DNA of 64,000 nucleotides from Aquisphaera giovannonii (GTDB lineage Bacteria > Planctomycetota > Planctomycetia > Isosphaerales > Isosphaeraceae): the NCBI RefSeq assembly GCF_008087625.1, contig NZ_CP042997.1, forward strand, positions 9,610,001 through 9,674,000, in the 5' to 3' direction. The notes beneath the pieces were generated by a model. The model was not told the DNA's origin, did no database searches, and saw nothing but the letters and a program-made list of their open reading frames with translations. Positions within the stretch are counted from its first letter, which is position 1. Each line of letters starts with the position of its first letter. This document shows positions 1-8,407 of this stretch, piece after piece. The position numbers were made by a program, and so were the translations under genes.

Positions 1-2
1 AT

Positions 3-16
3 CTCGGTGCTCCTTT
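3..16 (-). promoter_or_regulatory. Ribosome binding site of a gene starting at the left edge
   Basis: On the minus strand AAAGGAG (10..16) is followed by seven bases and then AT at the very edge of the window. This suggests a leftward gene whose ATG straddles base 1, continuing the phage gene run. Nothing of its product is visible. Confidence 0.4.
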
Positions 17-244
17 CCATGAGTCGTGAGGCTGCCCTCTGGCGGGAGGGCCAACACGGCGAAACGAACGGGCCGGATGCGAGCCCCGGCCTCGGTCATC
101 TCCTCGCTTCTGGTGGCCCCCGCTTCCTCGTAGCTTTTACCTAACACGATCACCCCCCCGGGAAGCTCGGTTTCATCGGCGGGGGGAAAACCCGCGGGGG
201 GCTGGCTGGCGTGCGAGCCGATGGCTCGCGAGCGTCGTGGCGAA

Positions 245-265
245 GGGGGCGGATGCTGCGCCCCC
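245..265 (-). terminator. Hairpin downstream of the last visible phage gene
   Basis: A 7-bp perfect GC stem, GGGGGCG pairing with CGCCCCC around a 7-nt loop, lies 22 bases past the stop of the gene at 288..614. No clear U-tract follows, so it may only attenuate. The rest of 1..287 holds no convincing gene. Confidence 0.35.
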
Positions 266-287
266 GCATGAGGGTCGCGAGGCCCGA

Positions 288-614
288 TCACCGCCCGGCC
301 GGGGCCGAGCCCCGGGGCTCGTCGAGGTCGGACCGGAAGATCCGGCACAGTCGCTCACACGCTGCAATGTACATCTGATCGAACGCGAACCCGACCCGGC
401 CGGAGGGCCCCGCGCCCTCGGACCGGAGCTGGAGCAGCGGGACGATCGCCTTGATCCAGAGCCGATGCGGCAGCTCCGGATCGATGGGCTCGTCGGCCAG
501 CTCGAGCGCCGGCTCGTCATCGGCCCGCGGGGGCGGGCCCTGGCCGTCGCCCTCGACCGCGTCGGCCGGATCGTCGAGCGGGCCGGGTATTCCCTCGAGG
601 TCGTGGGGCTTCAC
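288..614 (-). CDS. Hypothetical protein, end of visible phage cassette
   Basis: A 108-residue acidic protein with no recognised family. It starts at GTG 614, preceded by AGGAG about ten bases upstream. The N-terminal half is rich in Asp, Glu and Pro. The second half has a better-folded stretch (LWIKAIVPLLQL, then an amphipathic segment around FDQMYIAACERLCRIF) that could be a small helical domain. It is the last leftward gene of the visible phage run and follows the Cys-rich gene at 666..1067 by 51 bp. A role in the virion or host takeover cannot be told from sequence. No signal peptide or membrane segment is seen. Confidence 0.55.
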   Translation of the reverse strand: MKPHDLEGIPGPLDDPADAVEGDGQGPPPRADDEPALELADEPIDPELPHRLWIKAIVPLLQLRSEGAGPSGRVGFAFDQMYIAACERLCRIFRSDLDEPRGSAPAGR

Positions 615-665
615 TTCGAATGCTCCTGTGGAAAGTCGGGCGATCCGGCCGCGGCCGGAGGGATC

Positions 666-1067
666 CTAGACTTGGCGTCGGGAGTCATCGTCCAGGCAAT
701 CGAGGCAGTCCTGATGATTGACGAGGCCGCTTCGGCTCTTGCCCAACGAGCAGCGGGCGAGCCCGCCGCAACCGCAGTCGGCCCGCGCGGTACGGTGGGG
801 GCACGCCTCGATCCGGCGGAGCGAGGCGAGGACCGCAGCCGCCGTGGGCCGTGACGGGCGGTCGTGCGGCCCATCGCCCGCGGGGGCGGGCTCGGACGAG
901 GCCAGGCGCGGGAGGAGTTCCCGGTATGCCGGGTCGTAGTCCGGATGCGACGGGCTCGCGAGCGCGCAGAGCCGCCTCACGCGGCCCCCCGGGCAGCGTA
1001 GGGCCGGCTCCACGGGGCACCCGACGCACCGGGATTCGTCTGTCGGCGATGTCGTCATCGGGGTCAT
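666..1067 (-). CDS. Cys-rich small protein, phage cassette
   Basis: A 133-residue protein with two cysteine clusters. The N-terminal one is CVGC...RCPGG, followed by a PSHPDYDPAYRELL segment. The C-terminal one is CPHRTARADCGCGGLARC, followed by CLDCL. The spacing suggests metal binding, probably zinc. I recall similar Cys motifs at the start of planctomycete hypothetical proteins, but I cannot name a family. The chosen start at 1067 (MTPMTTSP) avoids overlap with the upstream gene, which ends at 1115; an alternative ATG lies three codons later. The function is unknown. Confidence 0.6.
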   Translation of the reverse strand: MTPMTTSPTDESRCVGCPVEPALRCPGGRVRRLCALASPSHPDYDPAYRELLPRLASSEPAPAGDGPHDRPSRPTAAAVLASLRRIEACPHRTARADCGCGGLARCSLGKSRSGLVNHQDCLDCLDDDSRRQV

Positions 1068-1114
1068 CACGTCCCGGCCGGGCGAGGATGCCGGGCCCGC
1101 GGCATCGGCGCGAT

Positions 1115-1822
1115 TCACTGGGTGATCGTGAACCCGGAGTAGCCCTTGTTCCAGAGCACCGGGCAGGCCGCGGCCGTCACCGTGAAGTGGAGATACAGGG
1201 GGTTGCACGAGGCCGCGTCCAGCGAGAGGGCGAGGGGGCTACTGCCCGGGCTGACGCATGCCTGCGATTGGCCGTCGGGGCACGAGCCGCTGAGGTAGTA
1301 GGCCACTCCGAGTTGGACCCGCGAGCTCCCGCAGGTGAGGGAGAAGAGCAACTGCTGGGTGCAGGCCGAGAGCCAACTCGAAGGGGCCTTATAGACCAGG
1401 GTGGTCGACCCATTGCCGAGGCGGGCGTTGGTCCAGGAGATCACCAGGTTCCTGCTGGGCAGCGAACACGGCGAACAGATCAGGCCGGACGATGCCCCGG
1501 AATCCGCCACCCAGCGCCCGCCGACCGCGAACGCCGCGACGAGGTCGCCCGCCGCGGGAGTCCTCGAGCCGATGAGCACCACGGGGATCGAGCGAGACGT
1601 GTCGACCGAGAGGTCGGGGGCGGCGCCCTCGCCCTCGCGCCCCCCCAGGGACACCGGGTGGACGAGGAACACCCTATCGGTGCTCGAGGGCATGGCCCCG
1701 CCGCTGGTCACCTGGCCGAGGAACCGCGGGGCTCCGTCGCGGACGGGCGACGGGAGAGGGACCAGGGAGCGAATCGCCTCTTCGTGAAGCCTCGCCAGTC
1801 TTCTGGGATCGTGTTCGATCAT
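1115..1822 (-). CDS. Putative phage baseplate or tail-tip protein, two-domain
   Basis: A 235-residue protein. Residues 1 to about 130 contain a module ending LIGSRTPAAGDLVAAFAVGGRWV that closely parallels the whole of the neighbouring 108-residue protein (LGTRLPPLGTKVILHACGGRW). The C-terminal half is a beta-rich, Cys-containing domain (CSPCSLPSRNLVISW ... CPVLWNKGYSGFTIT). Such domains at the distal end of a tail operon suggest a virion surface protein; this is inference from context. The start at 1822 (MIEHDPRRL) was chosen because longer versions run into the preceding gene. No enzyme motif is seen. Confidence 0.65.
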   Translation of the reverse strand: MIEHDPRRLARLHEEAIRSLVPLPSPVRDGAPRFLGQVTSGGAMPSSTDRVFLVHPVSLGGREGEGAAPDLSVDTSRSIPVVLIGSRTPAAGDLVAAFAVGGRWVADSGASSGLICSPCSLPSRNLVISWTNARLGNGSTTLVYKAPSSWLSACTQQLLFSLTCGSSRVQLGVAYYLSGSCPDGQSQACVSPGSSPLALSLDAASCNPLYLHFTVTAAACPVLWNKGYSGFTITQ

Positions 1823-1880
1823 CGATCTCGAGCGTCGAGGGAGAGGGGGCAGCTCCGGCGCCAGCCGACGCCGCGAAGGC

Positions 1881-2207
1881 TCAGCCGTCGAAGCGGAACG
1901 TCCAGCGTCCGCCGCAGGCATGGAGGATGACCTTGGTGCCCAGGGGAGGGAGCCGGGTGCCCAGGTTCAAGGCGTAGATGGTCCTCGAGGCATCGGCCGT
2001 GAACGTGGCGGCCGCGCCCTCGGTCTCGGGCCCGTCGACCTCGATCGGCGCGCAGGCGAAGAAGGCCGAGGCCACGCCCGGGTAGGTGGCCACGGCCTTG
2101 GTCTGCGCGAGGACGGCGACCGAGCCGACCTGGGGCGGGGCGGACAGCTTGTCCACCAAGGCGAGCGTGTCCGCCTGCCGATCGCGGAGGATCCTGCCGT
2201 CGATCAT
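1881..2207 (-). CDS. Single-module paralogue of the neighbouring tail protein
   Basis: A 108-residue protein. Residues 1-40 resemble a short attachment segment. The remainder matches the module in the next gene: EGAAATFTADASRTIYAL then LGTRLPPLGTKV and GGRWTFRFDG, against the neighbour's SVDTSRSI, GSRTPAAGDLV and GGRWV. It therefore looks like a duplicated structural module without the Cys-containing C-terminal domain. Context (between a 713-residue tail protein and the two-domain paralogue) suggests a baseplate or tail-tip subunit. Start at ATG 2207, 40 bp after the preceding stop. Confidence 0.65.
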   Translation of the reverse strand: MIDGRILRDRQADTLALVDKLSAPPQVGSVAVLAQTKAVATYPGVASAFFACAPIEVDGPETEGAAATFTADASRTIYALNLGTRLPPLGTKVILHACGGRWTFRFDG

Positions 2208-2247
2208 GGAGATGGTCCCCGGATGGGTGCCCTCGTCGCGAAGGCCG

Positions 2248-4389
2248 TTACGCCGACTGCGGGGCCTGGGAGGGGCGATCCGCCAGGCCGAGGACCGTCG
2301 CCTGCCGCTGGCCCGTGAAGTCCCAGGTCAGCCCGACGACCACGGGGTAGGCCGGGGACTCGCCCTGGCCCGCCCCGATGCTCGTCTGGAACGAGATATC
2401 CCGCCCGTTGATCCGGGCGATGCGATCGCCGACGCGGAACGCGGTCACCAGGCTGGGCACGGTCACGCTGCCGGTCAGCGGGGGGAACTCGTGGGCGGCC
2501 TGGAGCTGGCGGGCGTGGGCCAGGGCGAGCTCGGTGTCGTCGCGCACGACCACGGCCGTCGACCCGGGGTTGTAGAGCGACCGGGCTGCGATCGTCTCCA
2601 TCCGGAAGTGATCGCGCGCGTCGATCCTCCTGCGCAGCGTGAAGGTCGTGGGCGAGGCGGGCCGGGGCCCGAGGACGGCCGGGAGCATCAGGTCGTCGTC
2701 GATCACGGTCGTGAGCCTGAGGAAGAAGCGGGTGTTGGGCGGCGAGGGGTTCGCTTGGCTGGTGACGCCTCGCAGCGTCCGGCTCGCCTCCTGGGGGCTC
2801 GGGCCGGTGTACTCGCCGATCGGCCAGGATTCTGGGTCCTCCGCCGTCACGAGGATCCCCAGGCGGTCCTCCAGCAGGTCCCAGGAGCTCGTGATCGGCT
2901 GCCAGGTCCCCGAGCCGTCCCACAGGGCAGGCGCGAGCCCGTTATAGTCGCGGGACAGGGCGAGCTGTGCCCGGAGCGGCCTGCCGGCGGAGTCCCGGGA
3001 AAGGAGGGTCATCGAGCCGGGGCGCAGCCGCCGGGCATACGAAGGACGCTTGCCGTCGCCGGGCGGGAAGATCGCCGAGAGGTCCAGCGCCGAGGTGGTC
3101 CACGCGCCAGACCGATTATCCCAGTGGCCGTCGCCGGCCTCGTCCGCGACGTAAACGCGGTACTTCCGGCGGGCGTCGCCGTCGGCCGTCGACAGGTTGG
3201 CGCGGAGGAACCGGACGCGGCTCCCCGCGGACTCGTCCCCGGCCGCGGGCGTGAAACCCGCCGCCAAGACCACCGAGACCTCGACGCGACGCGGCGGCGT
3301 CTCCACCGAGATCGCGTTGACGATCGACCGGGCGTCGCGCGTCAGGTGCAGGGAGGCGACGTTGCACCGGGCCGGATCCAGATCGGCACCCCGGGTTGGC
3401 AGCTCCAGGTCGAGCGGGGCGGTCTGGCGGCCCGCGTCCTTCCTGTAGAATTCCAGCTCTGTCCGCGGGGCCCCCTCGCCGTCCTGGCTCGTCACGAAGC
3501 GCATGCCGAAGCCGGCGTAGCCGAGTTGGAGTGCCAGGGCCTCCGGCCACGGCATGTTGGTCGCGTCGAAATCACGGATGGACACGTCGTTCGAGGCATA
3601 CTCGCCTGAGTCCGCCGGATCGAGGAACCCCGCCCCCGCGAGCGGCGAGCGGGCCTGGAGCATCGCGTCGATGGGGGTGAAGTCCGGATTCTTGATGTAC
3701 CGGCCGTCGTTGTGGACCGCCAGGATGTAGCGCGCGAATTTCCCGAGCGTCCAGAAGGCGCGGGGGTCGGGATTGCGGCTCAGGTTGGGGTCGATGAAGG
3801 CGGGATACCGCTTCGAGGGATCCGCCTGCGACACGCCCTGGCCGTCGGGCGTGCAGTTGGGCCGCCCGTCGGGGTTGAAACGCGTCGGGAGGTCCACCGG
3901 GACCACGTCGCCGCCGTACGGGTCGTCGGCGTTGCGCTCGAGGCGTCCGCCGATCGGGTTGTCCCACGCCCGGATCGCGACGCCCACGGCGAGCAAGGAG
4001 ACCTCCTGCGAGCCGGGCGTGAGCGCGACCGATGGCACCTGCACGAATCCGTCGAAGAGGACCCGGACGCCGCCCCACGGCGTGCCGGCGAGGACGACGA
4101 CCCGCTCGTCATTCCGGAGGACGTACGGGCCGTCCGCCGCCAGCGGCCAGAGTTGCTCGAACTGGGAAGGGAGGCCCGACGAAGGGTCGGAGTCGTCGAG
4201 CAGGTAGCGGAAGCTCGCCACGGGCGGCTCCGGCCCCTCTCGCTGCTGGATCGACTGGCAGCAGACGTTGGGCACCAGCGTGTAGCGCAGGTCGCCCGCC
4301 TGGGAGGGGTCGTAGCGGTAGACCCCCACGTCCGCCGCGGGGCTCGCCAGGGGCGCGGCGTATGGATCGAAGTCGAAGCTTCCGGCCAT
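2248..4389 (-). CDS. Large tail-associated (baseplate hub-like) structural protein
   Basis: A 713-residue protein of mixed beta character, with no signal peptide or membrane segment. Visible stretches include a beta-rich N-terminus (YVLRNDERVVVLAGTPWGG), a central part (PEALALQLGYAGFGMRFV) and a C-terminal segment SLVTAFRVGDRIARINGRDI followed by VVVGLTWDFTGQRQATVLG. That pattern, a late ring-like module with a final beta sandwich, resembles tail hub or tail-associated proteins that assemble after the tape measure, but no family is identified with certainty. It follows the distal tail genes by 36 bp. Assignment rests mainly on gene order and length. Confidence 0.7.
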   Translation of the reverse strand: MAGSFDFDPYAAPLASPAADVGVYRYDPSQAGDLRYTLVPNVCCQSIQQREGPEPPVASFRYLLDDSDPSSGLPSQFEQLWPLAADGPYVLRNDERVVVLAGTPWGGVRVLFDGFVQVPSVALTPGSQEVSLLAVGVAIRAWDNPIGGRLERNADDPYGGDVVPVDLPTRFNPDGRPNCTPDGQGVSQADPSKRYPAFIDPNLSRNPDPRAFWTLGKFARYILAVHNDGRYIKNPDFTPIDAMLQARSPLAGAGFLDPADSGEYASNDVSIRDFDATNMPWPEALALQLGYAGFGMRFVTSQDGEGAPRTELEFYRKDAGRQTAPLDLELPTRGADLDPARCNVASLHLTRDARSIVNAISVETPPRRVEVSVVLAAGFTPAAGDESAGSRVRFLRANLSTADGDARRKYRVYVADEAGDGHWDNRSGAWTTSALDLSAIFPPGDGKRPSYARRLRPGSMTLLSRDSAGRPLRAQLALSRDYNGLAPALWDGSGTWQPITSSWDLLEDRLGILVTAEDPESWPIGEYTGPSPQEASRTLRGVTSQANPSPPNTRFFLRLTTVIDDDLMLPAVLGPRPASPTTFTLRRRIDARDHFRMETIAARSLYNPGSTAVVVRDDTELALAHARQLQAAHEFPPLTGSVTVPSLVTAFRVGDRIARINGRDISFQTSIGAGQGESPAYPVVVGLTWDFTGQRQATVLGLADRPSQAPQSA

Positions 4390-4425
4390 TCGGATGACCC
4401 CTTCGAGAGAGGTGAGGTCGGGGGC

Positions 4426-5217
4426 TCAGCTGAGGAGGCCCGTCGAGCGGAGATCGTTGATCAGGGCGTTGAGGACCTGGGCGACGTTCTCGGCGAGCGC
4501 CCGCAGGTTCTCGTAGGCGGACCGCAGGTTATTCAGGTCGCTCACCTGAGCATACGGGCTGCCCGATTGTCCGGACGCGACGCCCGAGAACGAGGTCGTC
4601 TCGACGGTCGGAGAATAGGCCGCGAGGGCCCGGGACGCGGTCGAGTAGGTCTGCGTGTACGGGCCCGGCCTGACGATCGGCGTGGCGCCCCAGAAGCCGA
4701 GCTTCTGGCCGCTCGCGGTCCCGATCTGCGCCCCCGACGAGGTGCCGACGGCCACGCCGGCGCCGTCGGCCAGCGTGCCCCCGGCCAGCGGCAGGAACGC
4801 CGAGACGTCGGTCCCCACGACCCCGCACACGAGCCGGTCGTCGGCCACGCTCAGGACCGTCGTCGGCCCGGTCGTGACCGTCGCCAACCGGACGCACGCG
4901 GTCGCCGGGTATCCACCCGTCGCGGTCAGCAGGGAGCCGGCGTCGCTCAGGTAGAGGGAGGTGACCTTGGCGGCCGGGAGCGCGAACGACGCGGCGCCGG
5001 CGAACGTGCCGGCGGTGCCATCCTTCTTCCGGTACGTGCCGGCCGCGACCCGCACGCTGAGGCTGGCGCTGGGCACCTCCGCCGGCGTCACGCAGAGGCC
5101 GCCGACGGGCGCCAGCGTGTCGAGCGTGCCGGCGTTGGCGTTGAGGACGAGGTTCCAGTTGCGGTCGGCGACGGCGGGCATGCCCAACTTCACGTTGCCG
5201 GTGTAGGAGGTGGCCAT
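4426..5217 (-). CDS. Tail fibre-like structural protein
   Basis: A 263-residue protein low in charge and rich in Gly, Ala, Ser and Thr. It opens MATSYTGNVKLGMPAVADRNW, an N-terminus typical of phage fibre or neck-attachment proteins. The middle (FLPLAGGTLADGAG) matches the PLAGGT-type linker found before collagen- or trimer-forming fibre repeats. The C-terminus (DLNNLRSAYENLRALAENVAQVLNALINDLRSTGLL) is a heptad-patterned coiled coil suited to trimerisation. I infer a short tail fibre or spike. Start ATG 5217. Confidence 0.7.
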   Translation of the reverse strand: MATSYTGNVKLGMPAVADRNWNLVLNANAGTLDTLAPVGGLCVTPAEVPSASLSVRVAAGTYRKKDGTAGTFAGAASFALPAAKVTSLYLSDAGSLLTATGGYPATACVRLATVTTGPTTVLSVADDRLVCGVVGTDVSAFLPLAGGTLADGAGVAVGTSSGAQIGTASGQKLGFWGATPIVRPGPYTQTYSTASRALAAYSPTVETTSFSGVASGQSGSPYAQVSDLNNLRSAYENLRALAENVAQVLNALINDLRSTGLLS

Positions 5218-5245
5218 GTCTCAGCGGTCCTCGGCGGTGTCGGGT

Positions 5246-5941
5246 TCAGGAGGGGCTTTCCAGCCAGTTGAGCGTCACGCGGCGCGTCGTCGGGTCGTAA
5301 GAGGCCTTCAGCCGGGTGCCGTCGGGGAAGGCCGCCGGCGGGCGAGGCGGCGACTGGATGGTCGCCGAGGTGATCGCGGGCGTCCCGCAGTTCCCCGCGG
5401 CGTCGAACGAGACGACGGCGAACGACCACGTCCCCGATCGCAGGGACTGGCTCGTCCATTCGTAGCTCGACGCCGCCCGGCCGAAGCCGCCCAGGCCGAA
5501 GCCGCCCAGGCCGAAGCCGTCCGTGAGGATGCCCCCGGGATAGGCCGGGATCTCGTCCAGCGCGTCCGTGTAGTCGATGCCGACCCCCGGGGCGATCTCT
5601 CCGTAGATGCGGAAGCCGGCGATGTCGTCGTCCCCGGACGGATCGAGGTACGATCCCCCGAGCCAGGAGAGGTACGCCCGGTCGGCGGGCGCCGTCGCCA
5701 GCATGGCGCCGAAATCCGTCGCCTGCTCGCCGGGACCGACCGCGCCGATGTCGATGCGGACCCGGCTCGTTGGCATGGGGACGGCCACCCATCGGCTCGT
5801 GCCGTACCAGGACAGCACGCGGCCCACGTAGACCTGGAAGTAGGTCCCATCCGGGGCGGTGGATGACCATTCCAGGTGGAGCGCCGAGCCGTCCCAGACC
5901 GGCGGCCTGACGTCGGTGATGGAGGATTGGTCGAAAGGCAT
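5246..5941 (-). CDS. Putative tail protein with fibronectin-like region
   Basis: A 231-residue protein starting MPFDQSSITDVRPPVW. The sequence reads like fibronectin type III or Ig-like strands (LHLEWSSTAPDGTYFQVYVG; TWSFAVVSFDAAGN). The middle carries a short triplicated Gly motif (GFGLGGFGLGGFG). Its ATG overlaps the preceding stop as ATGA at 5941, so it is translationally coupled to the distal-tail candidate. It is probably a virion surface or adapter subunit. Confidence 0.7.
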   Translation of the reverse strand: MPFDQSSITDVRPPVWDGSALHLEWSSTAPDGTYFQVYVGRVLSWYGTSRWVAVPMPTSRVRIDIGAVGPGEQATDFGAMLATAPADRAYLSWLGGSYLDPSGDDDIAGFRIYGEIAPGVGIDYTDALDEIPAYPGGILTDGFGLGGFGLGGFGRAASSYEWTSQSLRSGTWSFAVVSFDAAGNCGTPAITSATIQSPPRPPAAFPDGTRLKASYDPTTRRVTLNWLESPS

Positions 5942-6312
5942 CAGGTCAGTCCATGGAAGACGGCCCGATACGGCTGTGCCCAGCCGCCCGCGGTGGCGAG
6001 CGGGCCTCGCCCGTCGGGGATGTATTCGCCGCGGAAGATGACGTTGGGCCACGCACGGCCCTGAGGATCGACCAGGACGCGCGCCTGGCCGTCGGCGAAG
6101 CCGCGGATGCTCGCCTCCGCCGCGTTGAGGTCCGCGACCGTCCTGCCCAGAAGGATCCCGCGGATCAGGAACATCCGGCCCCGGCCGCCGCCGTAGAGCG
6201 CCTGAGACCCGCTGACTCCGAAGAACGCATTCAGCTGCTGGGCGCTGGGATGCGTCACGTGCTGGAGCTGGACTGCCGCGCCGAAGATGTTGTTGCCGTC
6301 ATAGGTGACCAT
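5941..6312 (-). CDS. Putative distal tail protein
   Basis: A 123-residue protein starting MVTYDGNNIFGAAVQLQ. It has a compact beta-sheet pattern with GRMFLIRGILLGRTVADLNAAEASIRGF and a C-terminal PYRAVFHGLT. A small protein placed directly after the tape-measure candidate, and forming an ATGA overlap with the next tail gene, fits a distal tail (Dit-like) or tail-completion subunit. This is inferred from gene order. Longer in-frame starts upstream were rejected because they enter a low-complexity, Arg-rich region and approach the preceding stop. Confidence 0.65.
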   Translation of the reverse strand: MVTYDGNNIFGAAVQLQHVTHPSAQQLNAFFGVSGSQALYGGGRGRMFLIRGILLGRTVADLNAAEASIRGFADGQARVLVDPQGRAWPNVIFRGEYIPDGRGPLATAGGWAQPYRAVFHGLT

Positions 6313-6389
6313 GATTGCGAATCTCCCCCTCGGACCGTGGACCCGCCGGGGTCGTCGGCCTCCGCGGATGCGAGCTGCGTCCGGCAGCC

Positions 6390-7436
6390 TCAGCCGTCGA
6401 CACGCCCTCGAAATGCAGGCGGGGCCGAAGTGTACCCCTGTGGTCGCCGCGTCGCGATTCGCTCGGCGGCCTGCTCGAGGCGGCTCGCCGCCTCGAGCAG
6501 GCGTGAGGCCGCTCCGGTCATCTGGTCGATCGCTGCGGAAGCATCCCATGCCGAGGCCGACGCCCGGATCTCGGACGCGTCCGAGGTCGACGGCCCGGGT
6601 GCCGCGGCGGGAACGTGCCACAGACTCTCAAGGCCGGCACTGGACGGCTCGCCCGCGTAGGCCGCGCCCACCGAGCGCCAAGGGTCGCCGCCCCGGAGGT
6701 AGCCGGAGCCGGATGGCCCTCCTCGAGAGGCTCGAAGAGCGGCGTCGATCGACGACCGGCCGGCGCCGTCGAACTGTTCGAGCAGGTCGGCGGCCCCTAC
6801 CGAGCGGGGCGTGAGCAGGGCATCCAGGTCGCTTCCCCCGTGGACCGGCGGCTCGAGGATCGGCGCGGATGCCGGGACCTCGAGCGGGGGCTGGCCGCGT
6901 GACGGGTCGCCGTCGGATGACGCCGGGACGCCCTGCGACCAATCCGGTGCGTCGGTGAATCTGGGCTGACTCGCCCGTGCGCCGGGCACGTCGATCCGCG
7001 TAGCCGCCATTTCGGGCAGGCCCTCCGCGAGCGCTCCCGCGGGGACTCCGAGGTCCACCTCAGGGGTGGCGGCCAGGAAGGGTTGCAGCCAGCCGCCCTC
7101 GATCGGGCTATTTGCCGGTTCGATCGGCGACTGTCGGGCCGGCGGGGACTGCTGAGGCCCGGCCGCCATGGTCCGCAGGTCGCCGGGCGGGCGACTCGCG
7201 GTGCCATCGTCTCCCCCGGAGAGCATCGGGGAGGGGAACGACAGGTCGCTTCCGTCGGTCGTCCGCGGATCGGCGGACTCCGGGCGGATCGCGTCGAGGG
7301 CGGCGGCCGAGCGGAGGATGAACGGCTCGAGTATGCCCGCGGGCAGCTCCTCGAGGAGCGAGGCGACGGCCTCGCGGGAATCCGCCGCCGGCCGGTCCGG
7401 ATGGCCATCGGTCGTCTCTGTCGGGTCGACGGTCAA
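6390..7436 (-). CDS. Short tape-measure candidate (Pro/Ser/Ala-rich)
   Basis: A 348-residue protein beginning at TTG 7436, with GAGGAG eight bases upstream. No ATG gives a comparable product. It is low complexity, Pro, Ser, Ala and Asp rich, with short helices at both ends: N-terminal REAVASLLEELPAGILEPFI and C-terminal SRLLEAASRLEQAAERIA. It occupies the slot right after the frameshifted chaperone pair, where siphophages encode the tape measure. At 348 residues, and with no transmembrane segment, it would give a short tail, so it could instead be another tail-lumen or scaffold protein. The function is inferred from position. Confidence 0.6.
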   Translation of the reverse strand: MTVDPTETTDGHPDRPAADSREAVASLLEELPAGILEPFILRSAAALDAIRPESADPRTTDGSDLSFPSPMLSGGDDGTASRPPGDLRTMAAGPQQSPPARQSPIEPANSPIEGGWLQPFLAATPEVDLGVPAGALAEGLPEMAATRIDVPGARASQPRFTDAPDWSQGVPASSDGDPSRGQPPLEVPASAPILEPPVHGGSDLDALLTPRSVGAADLLEQFDGAGRSSIDAALRASRGGPSGSGYLRGGDPWRSVGAAYAGEPSSAGLESLWHVPAAAPGPSTSDASEIRASASAWDASAAIDQMTGAASRLLEAASRLEQAAERIATRRPQGYTSAPPAFRGRVDG

Positions 7437-7476
7437 GGTTGCGGCTCCTCATCGCGAGGCATCGCTGGAGGTCGGA

Positions 7477-8042
7477 TCAGAACAGGGCATCGCGGGCTGC
7501 CTCCTCGCGACGTGCGGAGAGGCTCTCGATCCAGCGTGAGGGCGGCACGGCCCGCCCCAGGGCGACGAGCATGTGGGTCACGCCGATGGCGTCCTCCCAG
7601 GGCAAGTCCTGGGTGATCCCGTTCGCGATCAGGGTGTAGCGGAGCCATCGGCTGAAGGTTTTGGGGGTTGGCCCAGCAGGACCTGATTGATCTGCTCCCA
7701 GCGAGCCTCGCACGCCGGGTCGGCCAGGTCCACGGCCAGGAGCCGCCGCAGGTCGCGGTCGTCGAGCTCGTAATTCCGCCCGAGCAGGTCGGCCGCCATC
7801 TGGAATTGCACCGCCAGGCGGCCCGACCTGTCGTCCGGCCCGCACTCGACGAGCCGGTCGACGAGGTCCTCGTACTCGGCCCCATAGCTCATCCCGCCTC
7901 CCACGGCGAGGCGGCCGTCCTCGCCGCGGACGGGGTAGAGGCGAAGCCAGGGCCGCGGGAACGCCCACGCCTGGCCGTCGCCCAGGACGACGCGAGGCCC
8001 ATCCGTGAAGGTCGCCCTCCGGAGGGTCCGCTCGTCACGCAT
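7477..8042 (-). CDS. Tail assembly chaperone with -1 frameshift extension (G/GT-like)
   Basis: The zero-frame product runs 8042 to 7629 (137 residues, MRDERTLRRATFTDG...). Just before its stop lies C CCA AAA (7665..7659), the X XXY YYZ pattern of -1 programmed frameshifting. Slipping there changes the reading from PKPSADG... to PKTFSRWLRYTLIANG... and continues to the stop at 7477. The fused product is about 188 residues, 128 in frame zero plus 60. The -1 extension has no start of its own and has protein-like composition (TQDLPWEDAIGVTHMLVAL). Lambda-type tail genes G and G-T use the same arrangement directly before the tape measure. The product is predicted to coat the tape measure during tail assembly and be absent from virions. 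Confidence 0.75.
7659..7665 (-). promoter_or_regulatory. Slippery heptamer CCCAAAA for -1 frameshifting
   Basis: Frame-zero codons are CCA AAA preceded by C. After a one-base slip both tRNAs (Pro, Lys) can re-pair on CCC AAA. The frame-zero stop lies 28 bases further on, and the -1 frame stays open for 60 codons. Downstream sequence is GC-rich; a stimulatory structure has not been modelled. Confidence 0.7.
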
Positions 8043-8334
8043 CGGCGGCCTCCTCGACCAGGAAGCCGTGCTCCGATCCATCGGTCTGCACCACCCAACG
8101 ATACCTCGGCATGCCCTCGCGGGCGTGTCCGATCGGGAACTGGAGGGTATCCGCCGGATCGGGCGTCACGAAGAGGCGCCCCCCCGGCTGGCGGCGGATG
8201 AAGGCCCGCCCCCCCCGGCCCCGATCGACGTCCAGCAGCGGTTCGGCCACCCTCAGGATCGAGTCGATCCGATCGATGTGGGTCCCCCCCGACTTCCAGG
8301 ACTCGGGTAGGATCAGGGCATCTGGATGATTCAT
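8035..8334 (-). CDS. Small tail-region protein
   Basis: A 99-residue protein starting MNHPDALILPESWKSGG. It contains a beta-hairpin-like stretch (RAFIRRQPGGRLFVTPDP) and ends MPRYRWVVQTDGSEHGFLVEEA. It sits between the tail tube and the frameshifted chaperone and overlaps the chaperone start by 8 bp, so the two are probably translationally coupled. No family is recognised. A tail-assembly or minor tail role is inferred from position only. Confidence 0.55.
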   Translation of the reverse strand: MNHPDALILPESWKSGGTHIDRIDSILRVAEPLLDVDRGRGGRAFIRRQPGGRLFVTPDPADTLQFPIGHAREGMPRYRWVVQTDGSEHGFLVEEAADA

Positions 8335-8407
8335 GTCGGATTCCCGCTCATTCACCGGGTTCGAGGGCTGCGGCTCGCCACGTCGGGAGGTCCACGCGGC
8401 CGGGCCG

